Program-made: the position numbers and the translations under genes
The notes under the pieces: generated by a model
Seen by the model: the letters and a program-made list of their open reading frames with translations, nothing else
Databases searched by the model: none
Told to the model about the DNA's origin: nothing
Shown: in pieces, positions 1-9,610 of the stretch
Position numbering within the stretch: position 1 is the stretch's first letter
Layout: each line of letters opens with the position of its first letter
Assembly: GCA_963920575.1 (NCBI GenBank)
Contig: OY986969.1
Coordinates: forward strand, 14,152,615 to 14,216,614
DNA length: 64,000 bases
Direction: 5' to 3'
Source of the DNA: Narthecium ossifragum
Taxonomy: Eukaryota; Streptophyta; Magnoliopsida; Dioscoreales; Nartheciaceae

Positions 1-857
1 GGAATATTTTGAGGAATGTTATCACCCATAACTAAAGGCATTCCACCTATTGGTATACCCTGACCTATAGGCACTCCATTATTTGGCGTTCCTTGTGCCG
101 GAGGAACCACACCGCCTTGCATCCCTTGAAGAGGAAGGACACCATTGTTCGGTATTCCTCTAGGAGTTAACATCTCATTATTATGAGGTATTTGCGTTGG
201 CGATGGAAACAACCAAGATGTCTGACCGATTAAGTTTGGTCTTTGATTGTTGTCATTGTTCATCGATGCCCGATGATGGGTTGTACTAGTTTGGCCAACT
301 TGGCTCTTTTGGCCGATACAGTTTTGGCTATGCATTGGATTTTGTAAAATAACAAAACCGTTATTACCACCAGGTCCCATGACCGTGTTGGGCGGAAATG
401 GTCGATTGTTTTGGGTGGTGTTTTGGCCGATAGGGATTGCTGACATAGTAGGCCTAGCAACATTTGATCCAGGGTTTGCTTGGGACAAAGTTGTGTTTAT
501 AAAATTTTGCATAGTATCGATAAAAGGCCTTAGAGCAGTGGCGATATGGCTAGACATCTGCTGATTGTTAGCATGTAAAGCTTCATCGACCATATTTTGG
601 GCTGTATTTGACGTTATGTTTCCTGGATCTAGGCCAACTCTGGCCGATGAGTTCCCTCGCTCTACAGAGCGATAAACCACCCTATCTCGATATTCTATGT
701 GTGGTGGGGGAACAGGTGGAGGAATATGTGGTTGGTCGAGAGGTGGAAAAATAACAGGCTCTTCCTCGATCATAATTGGACTTTGTTGGCCATCGCCGTG
801 ATTGGCGGCGTTTCCACTACCACTATTAGTGTCCAAACCAGTCCTAGTGATGACCAT
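1..857 (-). CDS. N-terminal part of a Ty3/gypsy gag polyprotein (element Gy0), open at the left edge
   Basis: A minus-strand frame runs without a stop from an ATG at 857 to the window edge (about 285 codons). The product starts MVITRTGLDTNSGSG and is rich in N, Q, P and G. It has proline tracts near residue 45 and repeated IGQ/GQ-type segments toward the edge (PIGQGIPIGG). The start follows the primer-binding site by about 45 bases, as expected for gag. No capsid domain is reached before the edge, so the lineage is uncertain. The frame is free of stops, unlike most neighbours. Low-complexity N-termini of this kind are known from Tat-type gypsy gags; that assignment is inference. Confidence 0.6.
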   Translation of the reverse strand, partial: MVITRTGLDTNSGSGNAANHGDGQQSPIMIEEEPVIFPPLDQPHIPPPVPPPHIEYRDRVVYRSVERGNSSARVGLDPGNITSNTAQNMVDEALHANNQQMSSHIATALRPFIDTMQNFINTTLSQANPGSNVARPTMSAIPIGQNTTQNNRPFPPNTVMGPGGNNGFVILQNPMHSQNCIGQKSQVGQTSTTHHRASMNNDNNQRPNLIGQTSWLFPSPTQIPHNNEMLTPRGIPNNGVLPLQGMQGGVVPPAQGTPNNGVPIGQGIPIGGMPLVMGDNIPQNI

Positions 858-901
858 CCCGTCTGTTCTAACTTGACCGACTTCAATAAAGACTTGACAC
901 A

Positions 902-925
902 GGTCCCACCGGGCGTGCCAAAAAA
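902..925 (-). other. Primer-binding-site region of Gy0
   Basis: On the minus strand, directly after the LTR terminus, the sequence reads TTTTTTGGCACGCCCGGTGG and then GACC. A TGGCACGCCCGGTGGGAC block right behind an LTR is typical of some plant gypsy elements. The tRNA primer was not identified. Confidence 0.6.
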
Positions 926-2163
926 TGTTAGAGAGGAAAACTAACCGTTGACCGGTCAAATAGTCAAAGTCAAAATCCTATTCCACACTTAAATATCAGA
1001 TGATTGCAGTTGAGTTCTGCTCTTTCGAATTAACGAACCAGAGATGTCAAGTAATATGGAAATCTAGATTAGACCTAATTAAATAATCTAATTATCAAGA
1101 TTAACTTAAATTAACCTAAGAAAAGCTTTAAATTGTCTAAGATTACGGAATTAAATAAAGCATAAAGATCAACCTAAATTACTGAATCCAGAAAATGCAT
1201 TTAAATCTATTAGACTAAATTAATCTAAGAATTAGTAACTTATTCTAATGGAAAAACAGTAAAGAAAGCTTAAAGAACAGAAAGTGTAAAAGAAAACTGA
1301 TAAAACCTAAATTAAACTTAAAATACTCCTATGATCATGAAGAAGCTAATTTAACTTAATTAAACTATGAAACAGAAATGGACAGAAAGCGGAAACGGAA
1401 AGAAAACCCATTAATCTAGAACTATAAAACAGAAACAAAAGGAAGAAGCGATTAAAACGATTACATTATCTAGATTATACTAAGAAAATAGTAAAAGAAA
1501 ACCATTAATCAAATTAAAAGCTTTATTAATCAACTTACATGTACATAAGAAACGAAAGCCATGCTTAAGAGCAGGTTACAAGTTGTCGAGGGGGGTTTAC
1601 AGTGGAGAAGAGAAGCTATTTATTCTAAGGAACTGAATAACTGCTCCCGCCTTGAGGGTTGATGGCGTGGAAGGAGGAGATCGTGTGCGAACTGCTCCAT
1701 AACAGCTTCTCCCACGTTCGTTTCTGGTTTGGAGAGTACACATGGTCGATGCTCGTTCGTTGCATACGTCACGATTACGCAGGCTTACTTATCGTTTGTT
1801 GTCCACGTCATACCTGCATGTGTTTTTTAATCATATTGGGCACACGTGTTAATTGCTTTTGGACGATGATATTGGGTAACATGTCCAATTGTGACTTTTG
1901 GGCGATTATCGTCCTTAGTCCTTAAATGATGGTGCCATATGGACGATATCGTCTATTTGGTTAATATTCTATCGTCCATTTGGTCGATAGATTCCATCGT
2001 TCATTTGGTCGATACTCTGTCGTCCATTTGGTCGATAGATTCTATCGTTCATTTGGTCGATAGGTTTCATCTGGTCGATAAGATTATATAGTTATCATCC
2101 ATTTAGTCATTACTTTTGCCTACGTGTCCGTCATTAATGATTTAGCCATTATTTTGGCTAACA
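926..2163 (-). repeat. 5' LTR of gypsy element Gy0 (1238 bp)
   Basis: The block is bounded by the inverted termini TGTTAG (926-931) and CTAACA (2158-2163), and its inner end abuts the primer-binding site and gag. The left half (960-1560) is A-rich and full of taatctaaatta-type words. The right half carries a tandem array around 1930-2085. The partner LTR is outside the window, so the target duplication cannot be checked; the outer 5 bases are cccac. Confidence 0.75.
1930..2085. repeat. Tandem array of CATTTGGTCGATA units inside the Gy0 LTR
   Basis: About five units of 23-25 bases repeat the core tcgtcCATTTGGTCGATA, alternating tcgtcc and tcgttc to give a roughly 48-bp higher-order period. 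It lies in what would be U3 of a minus-strand element, so it may be a promoter or enhancer repeat (inference). Confidence 0.7.
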
Positions 2164-2167
2164 CCCA

Positions 2168-2280
2168 CCAGTCATCCATTTTAGCAGACTGAGACCCAAT
2201 CTCTAATATTTTGCAGATTTGAACCCCAAATCACCAAAATCCCAAATTTACCCTCTAATTCCCCTTAGCATTAATGGCCA
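2168..2280 (+). repeat. Left terminal inverted repeat of the MULE-like element
   Basis: Starts CCAGTCATCCATTTTAGCAG and pairs in inverted orientation with 4108-4223, with scattered substitutions. Confidence 0.65.
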
Positions 2281-2708
2281 TGGATGGGACATGGTAGACA
2301 AAAAGTCTTGCTGAGGGGAAGGCATTTCGAGAGCATATGGTAATGGCCACGTGGCGTGTTTTCATTCGTCCATGTAAGATTTAAATAAATAATAATAAAA
2401 AACGTCCCGTCGACGTGAGAGGAGAGGCTGTCTCTTACTCATGCCTTCTCCTCCTTCCTGCCAGTAGAAGCTTCTCCCCGCCAAAATTCTCATGGTCGTC
2501 TCCTTCCCATCGTCATCTCTTTCTCCCCTTCACCTGCTTCACCTGCATCCTTGCATGACATTCTTCTCCCTTGGAGATAGCAGTGTTCTTCCTTGGAGGA
2601 AGACATGGATGTGGAGATGAGAAGCATTGAGCTGCATCTCCACTACAATAGACAGGTCGATGTCGTTCGTCCTTCCTTCGGCATGTCGGCCATAGTAGGG
2701 GATGTCCA

Positions 2709-3032
2709 TCAAAGTTTTGTGCACCTTCTACGGCCGCGAGATGACCCCATGTTATCTTTGTCCTTTGGCAGACCGAGGATAACTGCAACGTCTACAGGGC
2801 TAAGCTCTGCTATGTTTCCCCCAAGGGAAAATCGCAGCCCCTACTTGTGATTGCACATCATGTAGTCTAATAACACATTGTCCTGCTTGATGTCCGGCAG
2901 GTCAAGGAAGTGGCCGAATGGTGTTTGACGGATGATTTTAAGGTGCACATCCGCGGCGTACTTTCATGCGGGCTCCTTGATCTTCGCCGCAAAATAGTTG
3001 GCCACAAACGGGGTTCTCCCTGGCTCACTGCT
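2709..3032 (-). pseudogene. Decayed plant-mobile-domain/DUF1985-like ORF carried by the MULE-like element
   Basis: One minus-strand frame reads ...TPFVANYFAAKIKEPA, stop, then KIIRQTPFGHFLDLPDIK and DNVLLDYMMCNHK, stop, then FSLGGNIAELSPVDVAVILG followed by LP. The pattern of a hydrophobic block, a SLGG turn and PVDVAVILGLP resembles the DV..LLGLP signature of the plant mobile domain (aminotransferase-like) and DUF1985 proteins, which are common passengers of MULEs. Two in-frame stops (about 2964 and 2840) and a terminal stop at 2709 show it is not functional. The reading may continue in another frame toward 2540. The family assignment is from memory of the motif. Confidence 0.4.
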
Positions 3033-3064
3033 CGATTCATCTGTATGATTGTATACACGCATTA

Positions 3065-3512
3065 AATAAAATAATACATGTACATAAGGACACATATTAA
3101 CGGGTATAAACAATGACACGATGTTAACAACGAGCATAAAAGGTGCGCAACACAGGAGGTAAAATAATGCATGAAACAAAATAACATGACTGAATATCAT
3201 CGGGTATAAACATATACCCGATGTTAACAATGAGCATAAAAAAGTATGCAGTAGGGCAGGTAGAAAAATAACGAGAACAAAATACCAGCATATATCATCG
3301 GGTATGTAAAATATACCCGATGATAACAACGAGTATAACAAGTACTCCATATAGCATTGAGAAAATTAGCGAGCACAAAATACGAGTTAATATCATCGGG
3401 TATAAAAAGATACCCGATGGTAACATGGAGCATAAAAGGTCCACAAAACAGCATGTAGAAAAATGACGATCACAAAATACCATAAGTTAATATCATCGGG
3501 TATAAAAATATG
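3065..3512. repeat. About 98-bp tandem array with an ATCGGGTA...TACCCGAT hairpin in each unit
   Basis: Five units start near 3090, 3195, 3293, 3391 and 3488. Each contains aatatcatcgggtataaa, a short spacer and the inverted match tacccgatg, then taacaa.gagcataaaa. The first and last units are degenerate. Each intact unit can fold into a stem of about 9-10 bp. The array accounts for the overlapping hydrophobic minus-strand frames in this stretch, which are not genes. Confidence 0.75.
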
Positions 3513-3840
3513 CGTGATCCATAGAAGGAAATAAATTTAGATTTCTCGTTGCAATAAGGGTTTGTAGGTGTTCTTCTACACACTAAAGTAGAGTAAAGCT
3601 ACCTTTGGGTTTGGGTTGAAGACTTTGGATTTTCTTGGCCGCTATTACAATAGTTGTTTCCATGGCTTTGGCAACCGCATTCGAGAGTACTCCTTCCATT
3701 TCTTGGGTGATTGGGTGGACTCCAAATTTGGGCCGTAGGGTATGGCAACCGCCAGAGAAGACTCGTAAACACCGTCGGAGAAACGTAGGAGGGGGTTTGA
3801 AGGATCGGGAGAAGAAACGCCGGGTTAGAAACATGAGGCT

Positions 3841-3940
3841 TGTTTTTACGGGTAGGATTTAATACCCGTGGTTGAAGTCTGGTTTTGGCGTGTTTTTACG
3901 GGTAGGATTTAATACTCGTGGTTAAAGTCTGGTTTTGGCG
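3841..3940. repeat. 50-bp tandem duplication in the MULE-like element
   Basis: Two adjacent 50-base copies (3841-3890 and 3891-3940) run from tgtttttacgggtaggattt to ggttttggcg and differ at only two visible positions. The first copy holds acgggta...tacccgt, echoing the ATCGGGTA hairpins to its left. Confidence 0.9.
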
Positions 3941-4107
3941 CGAGGGGCAACCACTTCACATCGTCACTTCATATCGTCACGTCGCGTCTTCGCTGACGCG
4001 CCGTATAGCCTGCGAATGCAAGCACGCCATGTGCCCACTAACATACACTCGTCTCGAGTCTCGCGCCGGTTCAAATGCCTAGGAAGGATGTTGAATCGGA
4101 TGGCCAT

Positions 4108-4223
4108 TTATGACCATTAATGATGGGGGAATCTAAGGGTAGTTTCGGGATTTTTATAATTTGGGGTCCGAATCTGTAAAATTTTAGGGGTTGGGGTCTC
4201 GGTCTGCTATTAGTGATGACTGG
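4108..4223 (-). repeat. Right terminal inverted repeat of the MULE-like element
   Basis: Ends gatgactgg; its reverse complement matches 2168-2280. It is followed by ggggcctttt, with no repeat of the left flank. Confidence 0.65.
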
Positions 4224-4239
4224 GGGGCCTTTTAGGCAA

Positions 4240-4912
4240 AAAGTCCGATTCGATCCCTATCATCAACCCCATCCCGATCCCTAGCGTCAACCCCATCCCC
4301 CCTTGCCTCGCCCGTCACCCTCTCCCTCTCCTTCGGCGTCGCTCGCGACTCACCGTCGCCCTTGACTCGTCGTCGCCCTCGACTCGTCGTCGCCACCCTC
4401 TCCCTCTCCGTCAGCGTCACCCTCTCCCTCTCCCTCTCCGTCACCCTCTCTCTCTCCTCTTCGGAACAGTCTCGTCGTCGCCCTCTCACTCTCCCCTCTC
4501 TCCCTCTCCTGAAAAGCTCTAGCCTCGCCGTCGAGCTCTCACTCTCCCCTCTCCCCCACTCTTGAAAAGCCCTAGAAAAAGCCCTAGCCTCGCCGCCAAG
4601 CTCTCACTCTCCCCTCTCCCCCTCTCTTGAAAAGCCCTAGAAAAAGCCCTAGCCTCGCCGTCGAGCTCTCACTCTCCCCTCTCCCCCTCTATTGAAAACC
4701 CCTAGAAAAAGCCCTAGCCTCGCCGTCGCCCGCCGTCGCCCTCCACTCGCCGTCACCCTCTCCCTCTCCTCTCCTGTCTAGAACACCGTCGTCATCCCCC
4801 GCCGCCGGCGCCCCTCCTGTCGACGCCAACCATCGTCAACTTCGTCGGCTGTAGCCTCACCCTCCACCGACGAGGAGTCCGAGCAAGCCAAGTTCACGCA
4901 GGTGCGGCATTT
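4240..4912 (+). repeat. TC-rich, leader-like block with four copies of a 65-bp repeat
   Basis: The block is dominated by ctctccctctcc and cgtcgcc words. From 4521 a unit beginning agcctcgccg recurs at 4521, 4586, 4651 and 4716, exactly 65 bases apart, each with ctctcactctcccctctcc and gaaaagccctagaaa. It ends in a codon-like stretch to ttcacgcag at 4900, followed by gtgcgg, a possible splice donor. This could be the 5' leader of a gene or of a degenerate DNA element. I see no convincing protein. Confidence 0.55.
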
Positions 4913-7685
4913 CTTTATGCGTTTTTTGTGTTTTTTTCCTTGATTTCCGCACTGTGCTTCTTGATGGATTTTTGAGGTTCCCCTTTCAAATCAGGATTGA
5001 TAGACTTCTCTACAGCTGTGATCTAAAGTTGAGGAAAAACTTATGAAGAAAATTGCCATTATTCTCTCTCTTTGTTGATGAACCACACTTCTAAAGTTTA
5101 GGAACAACTCTTTCTTTGTGCCGCACAATTCCCTCCAATTTTCATTTTCTGCATTGAAGGACCCCTAATTTTTTTTAGCAATTTATGACTCCCTTCTCTA
5201 CCTATATTTGAATGCAAATGTTTAGGAATCCCTTCTTTTGCTGAATCGTGTGTTTATAATTTAATAGATTTATTGTGATTTATCATCTTATGCTGTAGTA
5301 TTGGCTAGATATGTTGTTGTTGGTTATGTTTTGAGTGTTCCCTTTGAAGTGTGTGTTTATAATTTAATAACTGCTTAATGCTCTTCATAAGGGATTTTGA
5401 CTATGGAAATTTTATTTATAACTTGTGTGAGCATTTGACTATCATTCCATTATCGTCTACCAAGCCGCATTTAAAATCTCGACTTCCTGAAACAAGGCAA
5501 AAAAAAAACAGAGTAGATCAGGTAAAATGGCTCAATTTGTTGTTGGGTGCCGCTGATGTAAAAAGCATTTTTTCTGTCAAAATCTTCTAATAAAGTTTTC
5601 TTGTGCTGAGCAATGGGTGCATCAATGATCAATCCACCATTTTATAAGCTACAAAAGGTTCCTATTTCTTTGACTTATCAACACCTTTGCTAATTTTCCT
5701 CCAATGTTGGGGCCTACCCGGTTTTGTAGATGTTTGTGGTGCTTTAGTTTTGGGCTCAACTATAGTTTATGAAATTAGCTCGATTTCTAGTGTTAATGCT
5801 AGAAATTGAGAGATCTCACTCCCAATCTACCTCAACTTCCTTCTTCTTTTTTTGAGTTTTCCTCTAAAGATGTTTACTCTCCTGATATTTTGCACATGTT
5901 TCACACCATTTTTTTGATTTTAATTTTCCTTGTATAGCTGCACTAGTACACACTCGTGGGCATGGTTTTGCATTTCAAAAAAGTGAGAATATGGAAGTAT
6001 TCTGATTTCTGCTCTCTATCTGGATACAGAGTTCTTGCTTAATGCTAGATATATTGTTGTTGGTTATTTTTTTGAGTGCTTCCACTGCTGAAGTGCGTGT
6101 TTATAATTTAATAACTGCTAGATTGATTTTTAATGTTCCTATTGCCATTGGGACATGAATGGTGTCAAGGCTCAATGTCGGCTTATTCGTCATCACGCTC
6201 AAACCAGTAGACTCACCAAGACATAAGATGTAGATGTGGATTGAGGGCATTGAGACGTGTTTCCCATACAACCAAGAATCCATAACGTATCTTCTATGCA
6301 TGTCCCAATCATCGTAACGGGTCCAGGGGGTGCGGGTATTGGGAGTGGGAAGACATGGTCCACGACGAGGTACCATCGACCTCACGAGGAACAGTTCAAG
6401 CACATGATTTGGTTGTTGATGCAAGAGTGGATGCACCGAATCTTTATGTTCAAGCATCGAGAGAGTGTGAGATCCGCATAATCATTTACGTGTTGATCAT
6501 TGTTGTAACAGCTATATTTGTTAAAGTGTTTCTGTAATTAGCAGGTGGCTAATGTATTCGGTATGTGGGATGATTGTCTTTTTGGTATTGTAATCTACCA
6601 ATATGAATAAGATGTGTATTGCACATGGCATTGAAGTTACAACTTGTTTATGTTGTCAATTAATCTTCCACTGGTATTCATGCTTGCCTATGGATGTTGT
6701 ACACTGTTAGATACTATTCCATTCGAATTGCGATTGATCAATTCAATTTAAATTCGACTAGGTATGTAGTATATAGGAGGAAGATTCTGTAAAGCTTACT
6801 GTTCATGATGCACATACACCTGCATTTTTATATACGATATTAATTATGTAAAGAGACTGATGCTAGGAAATTCTGCAAAATGAGAATTACTAGGTGGTTA
6901 TTGGAGTGGGGTTGATGGTTACCCTACCAAGTGGTAGGGGGCAACACTAGTATATATATATATGTGTGTGTGTGTGTGTCATGGCTGCCCACAACAATTT
7001 CAAAACAATGTCATTTTTTCAGTGTACAACTAATCAAAGACCAGAGTACACAGTTCTCATGAAGAATGAGCTGAAATTTTAAAGAAACTATAATGAACTA
7101 GAGGATGCATCAGCAAAAGAAATAGGTCTCTCAAATCTAATAAACAAGCAAGGATTCTGAGAGGTGAAACATCCAAATCCAACTGCAAGCACTTTTGTTT
7201 AGCAATTCAAAATAACACATGTAGGCAAAACTTTGAAACTTGGGTGAGCATTATTTTGCCTGTCCATTAATTCTCTGATACACCAAAGCCTCATGCTTCT
7301 AAAGAAAAACAATAAGGGAAAATGTAGAATCCTCGGACCAAGACCTAAGAATTTACTTAACTGTACACCATCTATTTTTTTTTATATGTAGTGATGAAAC
7401 TCAAAAATCCTGGCTGAATGCTAGGAACATTAGAATACACTGAGAGGGAAAACTTTGCCCATCCATTGCCCCCATCTCAACATCTCTGGTCAATAATGAT
7501 ATGCAGGCCTTAATGGAGAGTGGGCATCCTTTGCCCGATAAATAAAATCTTTGGAGGAGGTGCTGAGCAAGTCTGAGATCTATGAGCATCAGAAACAATA
7601 GGACATACACCCTTCAAGAATTGATGAGGATGTCATTGTTGCTTCTTGCCAGACTAGATCTTTTGACTACATATCCTCATGGGTG
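4913..7685. other. AT-rich stretch without an assignable gene
   Basis: The composition is intron/UTR-like. A block of about 80 bases recurs: around 5300-5382 and 6045-6118 both contain attgttgttggttat (or gttgttgttggttat) and gtgtttataatttaataactg. Short open frames near 6101-6540 exist on both strands; one plus frame ends in a hydrophobic tail before a stop at 6537. I recognise none of them. 7000-7685 holds nothing recognisable. Confidence 0.5.
6951..6979. repeat. (TA)n(TG)n microsatellite
   Basis: Runs tatatatatatatgtgtgtg and on. It is a compound dinucleotide repeat next to the inverted words ctaccaagtggtag. Confidence 0.9.
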
Positions 7686-8290
7686 TTAAGCCGGAACGTA
7701 AGATTCCAACATCAATTGCGCAGGTGATGGCGACTTGATCTCGACAATAAGATATGTGAACTTCCAGTGATGATCTCTGAACATTTCAGAGTACACCTTT
7801 CCAGCTCCATGGGGTCCACGAATGTAGAAATTAACCTGTATAAACAAAGGCATGTCTGTCAACCATGAAAAAGAATCCGAAAGTTTTTTTCTTATCTTGG
7901 CTTTTTGTCACATTTTGCTGATTTGAAAGGCAAACAAGCAGTGAAGGTGGAGAGCTAAGAACTGTTCACAAGGAGAAGCTTAAACTGATGTTTTCACAAA
8001 AATCACACAGCGCAAGGAAGTCTTTCCAAGTTCCAAAGATGCAAAATGAGAATTACTTGGAGATGTCTAGTAGCAATGCAGGTTTTCATCTACGTTATAG
8101 TAAAAACGAAAACTTCCTTGGAGATACTAAAATATCTCAACCAAAAGCGGGTGATGTACATAGAAGAAATCTAGTTGTCACCTCAACTTGTTCAACACCA
8201 TCTTCATCTGTCCAAATCCTATTGGGAATGCGTTGACGAGCAGCACGATTTCTGGATTCCCGTCCATAGATAGTTACAGGAGAGCCTAAC
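7686..8290 (-). pseudogene. TIM21: 3' exons of a TIM21-like mitochondrial import gene (5' part not found)
   Basis: Two minus-strand blocks join cleanly. Exon 8182-8290 encodes [20 protein letters not shown] then [16 protein letters not shown]. It ends at a GT donor (8181-8180). The next exon, 7686-7835, starts after an AG acceptor and encodes [19 protein letters not shown], then [20 protein letters not shown] and ESYVPA before a stop. The order (G.P...[29 protein letters not shown]) matches the C-terminal intermembrane-space domain of plant TIM21, a TIM23-complex subunit. No stop or frameshift is visible. The presequence, membrane segment and upstream exons are not seen in 8291-8657, where the next exon-like block belongs to another gene. 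It is therefore either a gene fragment or a gene with a distant 5' end. Confidence 0.65.
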
Positions 8291-8657
8291 CTCCAAATAT
8301 TTTATTCGCTGTGACATATGATGATCACATACTTGTTTAATTGCTTCAATCGCTTCCTACCCCCTAACTCTAATGAAAACTCTAATGATAAGTTTGTGAG
8401 TGTTCAAGAATGTCGACACCATAGTTGGCAATCCTATCTGCACGCTGGATAGATTAAATCACACATAAACGCATGGTGGATCAACCTAACATGTGATAGA
8501 ACATTAAAGAATCCCCACAGACAAGAAGCCTGGTGAGATCTCACTCAGTTAAAGACCCCTTCCTACCTCAGTTAAAGTTTCTGCACCTCTTTAAAATCCA
8601 GCTCCACATAGAGATCCGGTGTAATCCCCTCATCCTGCAAATGCGGTAAAATATCAA
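8291..8657. other. Spacer between the TIM21-like exons and the next minus-strand exon block
   Basis: No clear gene. A minus-strand block at about 8593-8640 follows a possible acceptor and encodes DEGITPDLYVELDFKEVQKL before a stop. It could be a small terminal exon, but I cannot link it to a neighbour in frame. Confidence 0.3.
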
Positions 8658-9536
8658 CTAGTTATCTTTTTCCATACTACTAGGGCGTTCTTCTTCCATT
8701 CGAACAGCTGATTGCATCTGCACATAACAAATGTATAATTTTTAAGCAAAGCTGGTAATGCAATGAACCAAAAGTAATACAACTTAAACTTGAATGAAAA
8801 ATAATCACATTACATATAATACCTTCAACAATTCAATGTTACTTAGTTGGGCTCCCAAACTGCTTAACCGTACGGGCCTAGTACTATTTGAAGCCGTGTA
8901 TTGAACAGTGGGATGTTGCAAACTTTTCACATTTTTCATTCCATAACCATACAATCCCAGTGGGAAATTGTTAGCGTCATTGTATGGAACCCTTTGAACC
9001 TATTATACAAACAACATACATAAATCACACTTCTGATATGATGCTCATATTGCATATAGATGCAATGCGTATGAACAATAAGTTCTAAATGTACTAACTA
9101 TTGCATCATAGCGATGGTGTAGTTGATGATCGATAGGAACAAATGACGTTCCATACCCTGGTGCATTGGACTATTAGGAAAACGATAAACTAGTGAGTCA
9201 TACAACTAAAAATATATAATAAATATAATAAGATACCATTTAACCACTCACAGAGTCGGTGAAGGGGTTATGTTGTGCCTGATCCCCCCTAGGGTATGCG
9301 AAGAAACTGGATGGGCGTGTACTCACCACATCCGGCGCCGCCCTCATCTAGCATAAAAAAAATGACATATAATATGAGTGGAGTATATTGTCATTTCATT
9401 ATTATTCACTGAGCAATTTCTCTATGACATGAGATAGTATTACGTTTACACTCTCTTGCGTTCCCATTAGAGAGGACGACAACGACGGTGTTGACGAAAG
9501 ATCTCCACGTACGGAATGACATTTTATGCTCAATGC
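8658..9536 (-). CDS. Five phase-0 exon blocks of an unrecognised C-terminal region (possible tail of the FRS-like gene)
   Basis: Minus-strand blocks 9444-9536 (31 codons, ALSIKCHSVRGDLSSTPSLS...), 9252-9347 (32, MRAAPDVVSTRPSSFFAYPR...), 9099-9170 (24, SNAPGYGTSFVPIDHQ...), 8823-8999 (59, VQRVPYNDANNFPLGLYGYG...) and 8658-8717 (20 with stop, MQSAVRMEEERPSSMEKDN). Each is an exact multiple of three, is flanked by AG and GT (or ends in a stop), and joins without a stop. That regularity argues for real coding exons. The product is serine-rich then unremarkable; I do not recognise it. It follows the decayed FAR1-type frame on the same strand but is separated from it by a stop at 9611. It could be that gene's tail or another gene. 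Confidence 0.45.
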
Positions 9537-9610
9537 CTAAAATGCAAAAGAATATAAACATTAATTACTAATTGTAAATATCACGTAATTGACGTGAAAC
9601 TAAAAAATTA

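Larger units (their letters stand above)
2168..4223. mobile_element. MULE-like non-autonomous DNA transposon with long terminal inverted repeats
   Basis: Positions 2168-2280 and 4108-4223 are inverted copies of each other. Both outer ends read CCAGTCATC, and landmarks match along about 115 bases, for example GCAGACtGAGACCC, CCCCAAAT and CATTAATGG. Long TIRs point to the Mutator-like superfamily. I see no transposase inside and no convincing 9-bp target duplication. The left end lies 4 bases from the Gy0 LTR, so the original flank may have been replaced. The interior holds a decayed ORF, a hairpin array and a 50-bp tandem duplication. Confidence 0.6.

Noticed and set aside
2964..3483. Overlapping minus-strand hydrophobic frames (LLSSGIFYIPDD-type repeats)
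   Set aside because: They translate the 98-bp tandem array; the repeated peptides follow the DNA period.
4232..4489. Minus-strand R/E-rich frame (RERERVTLTERERV)
   Set aside because: It is a translation of CTCTCC-type simple repeat, not a protein.
6101..6540. Frames of 60-118 codons on both strands, one with a terminal hydrophobic segment
   Set aside because: No recognisable domain, splice context or codon pattern; left as unassigned.
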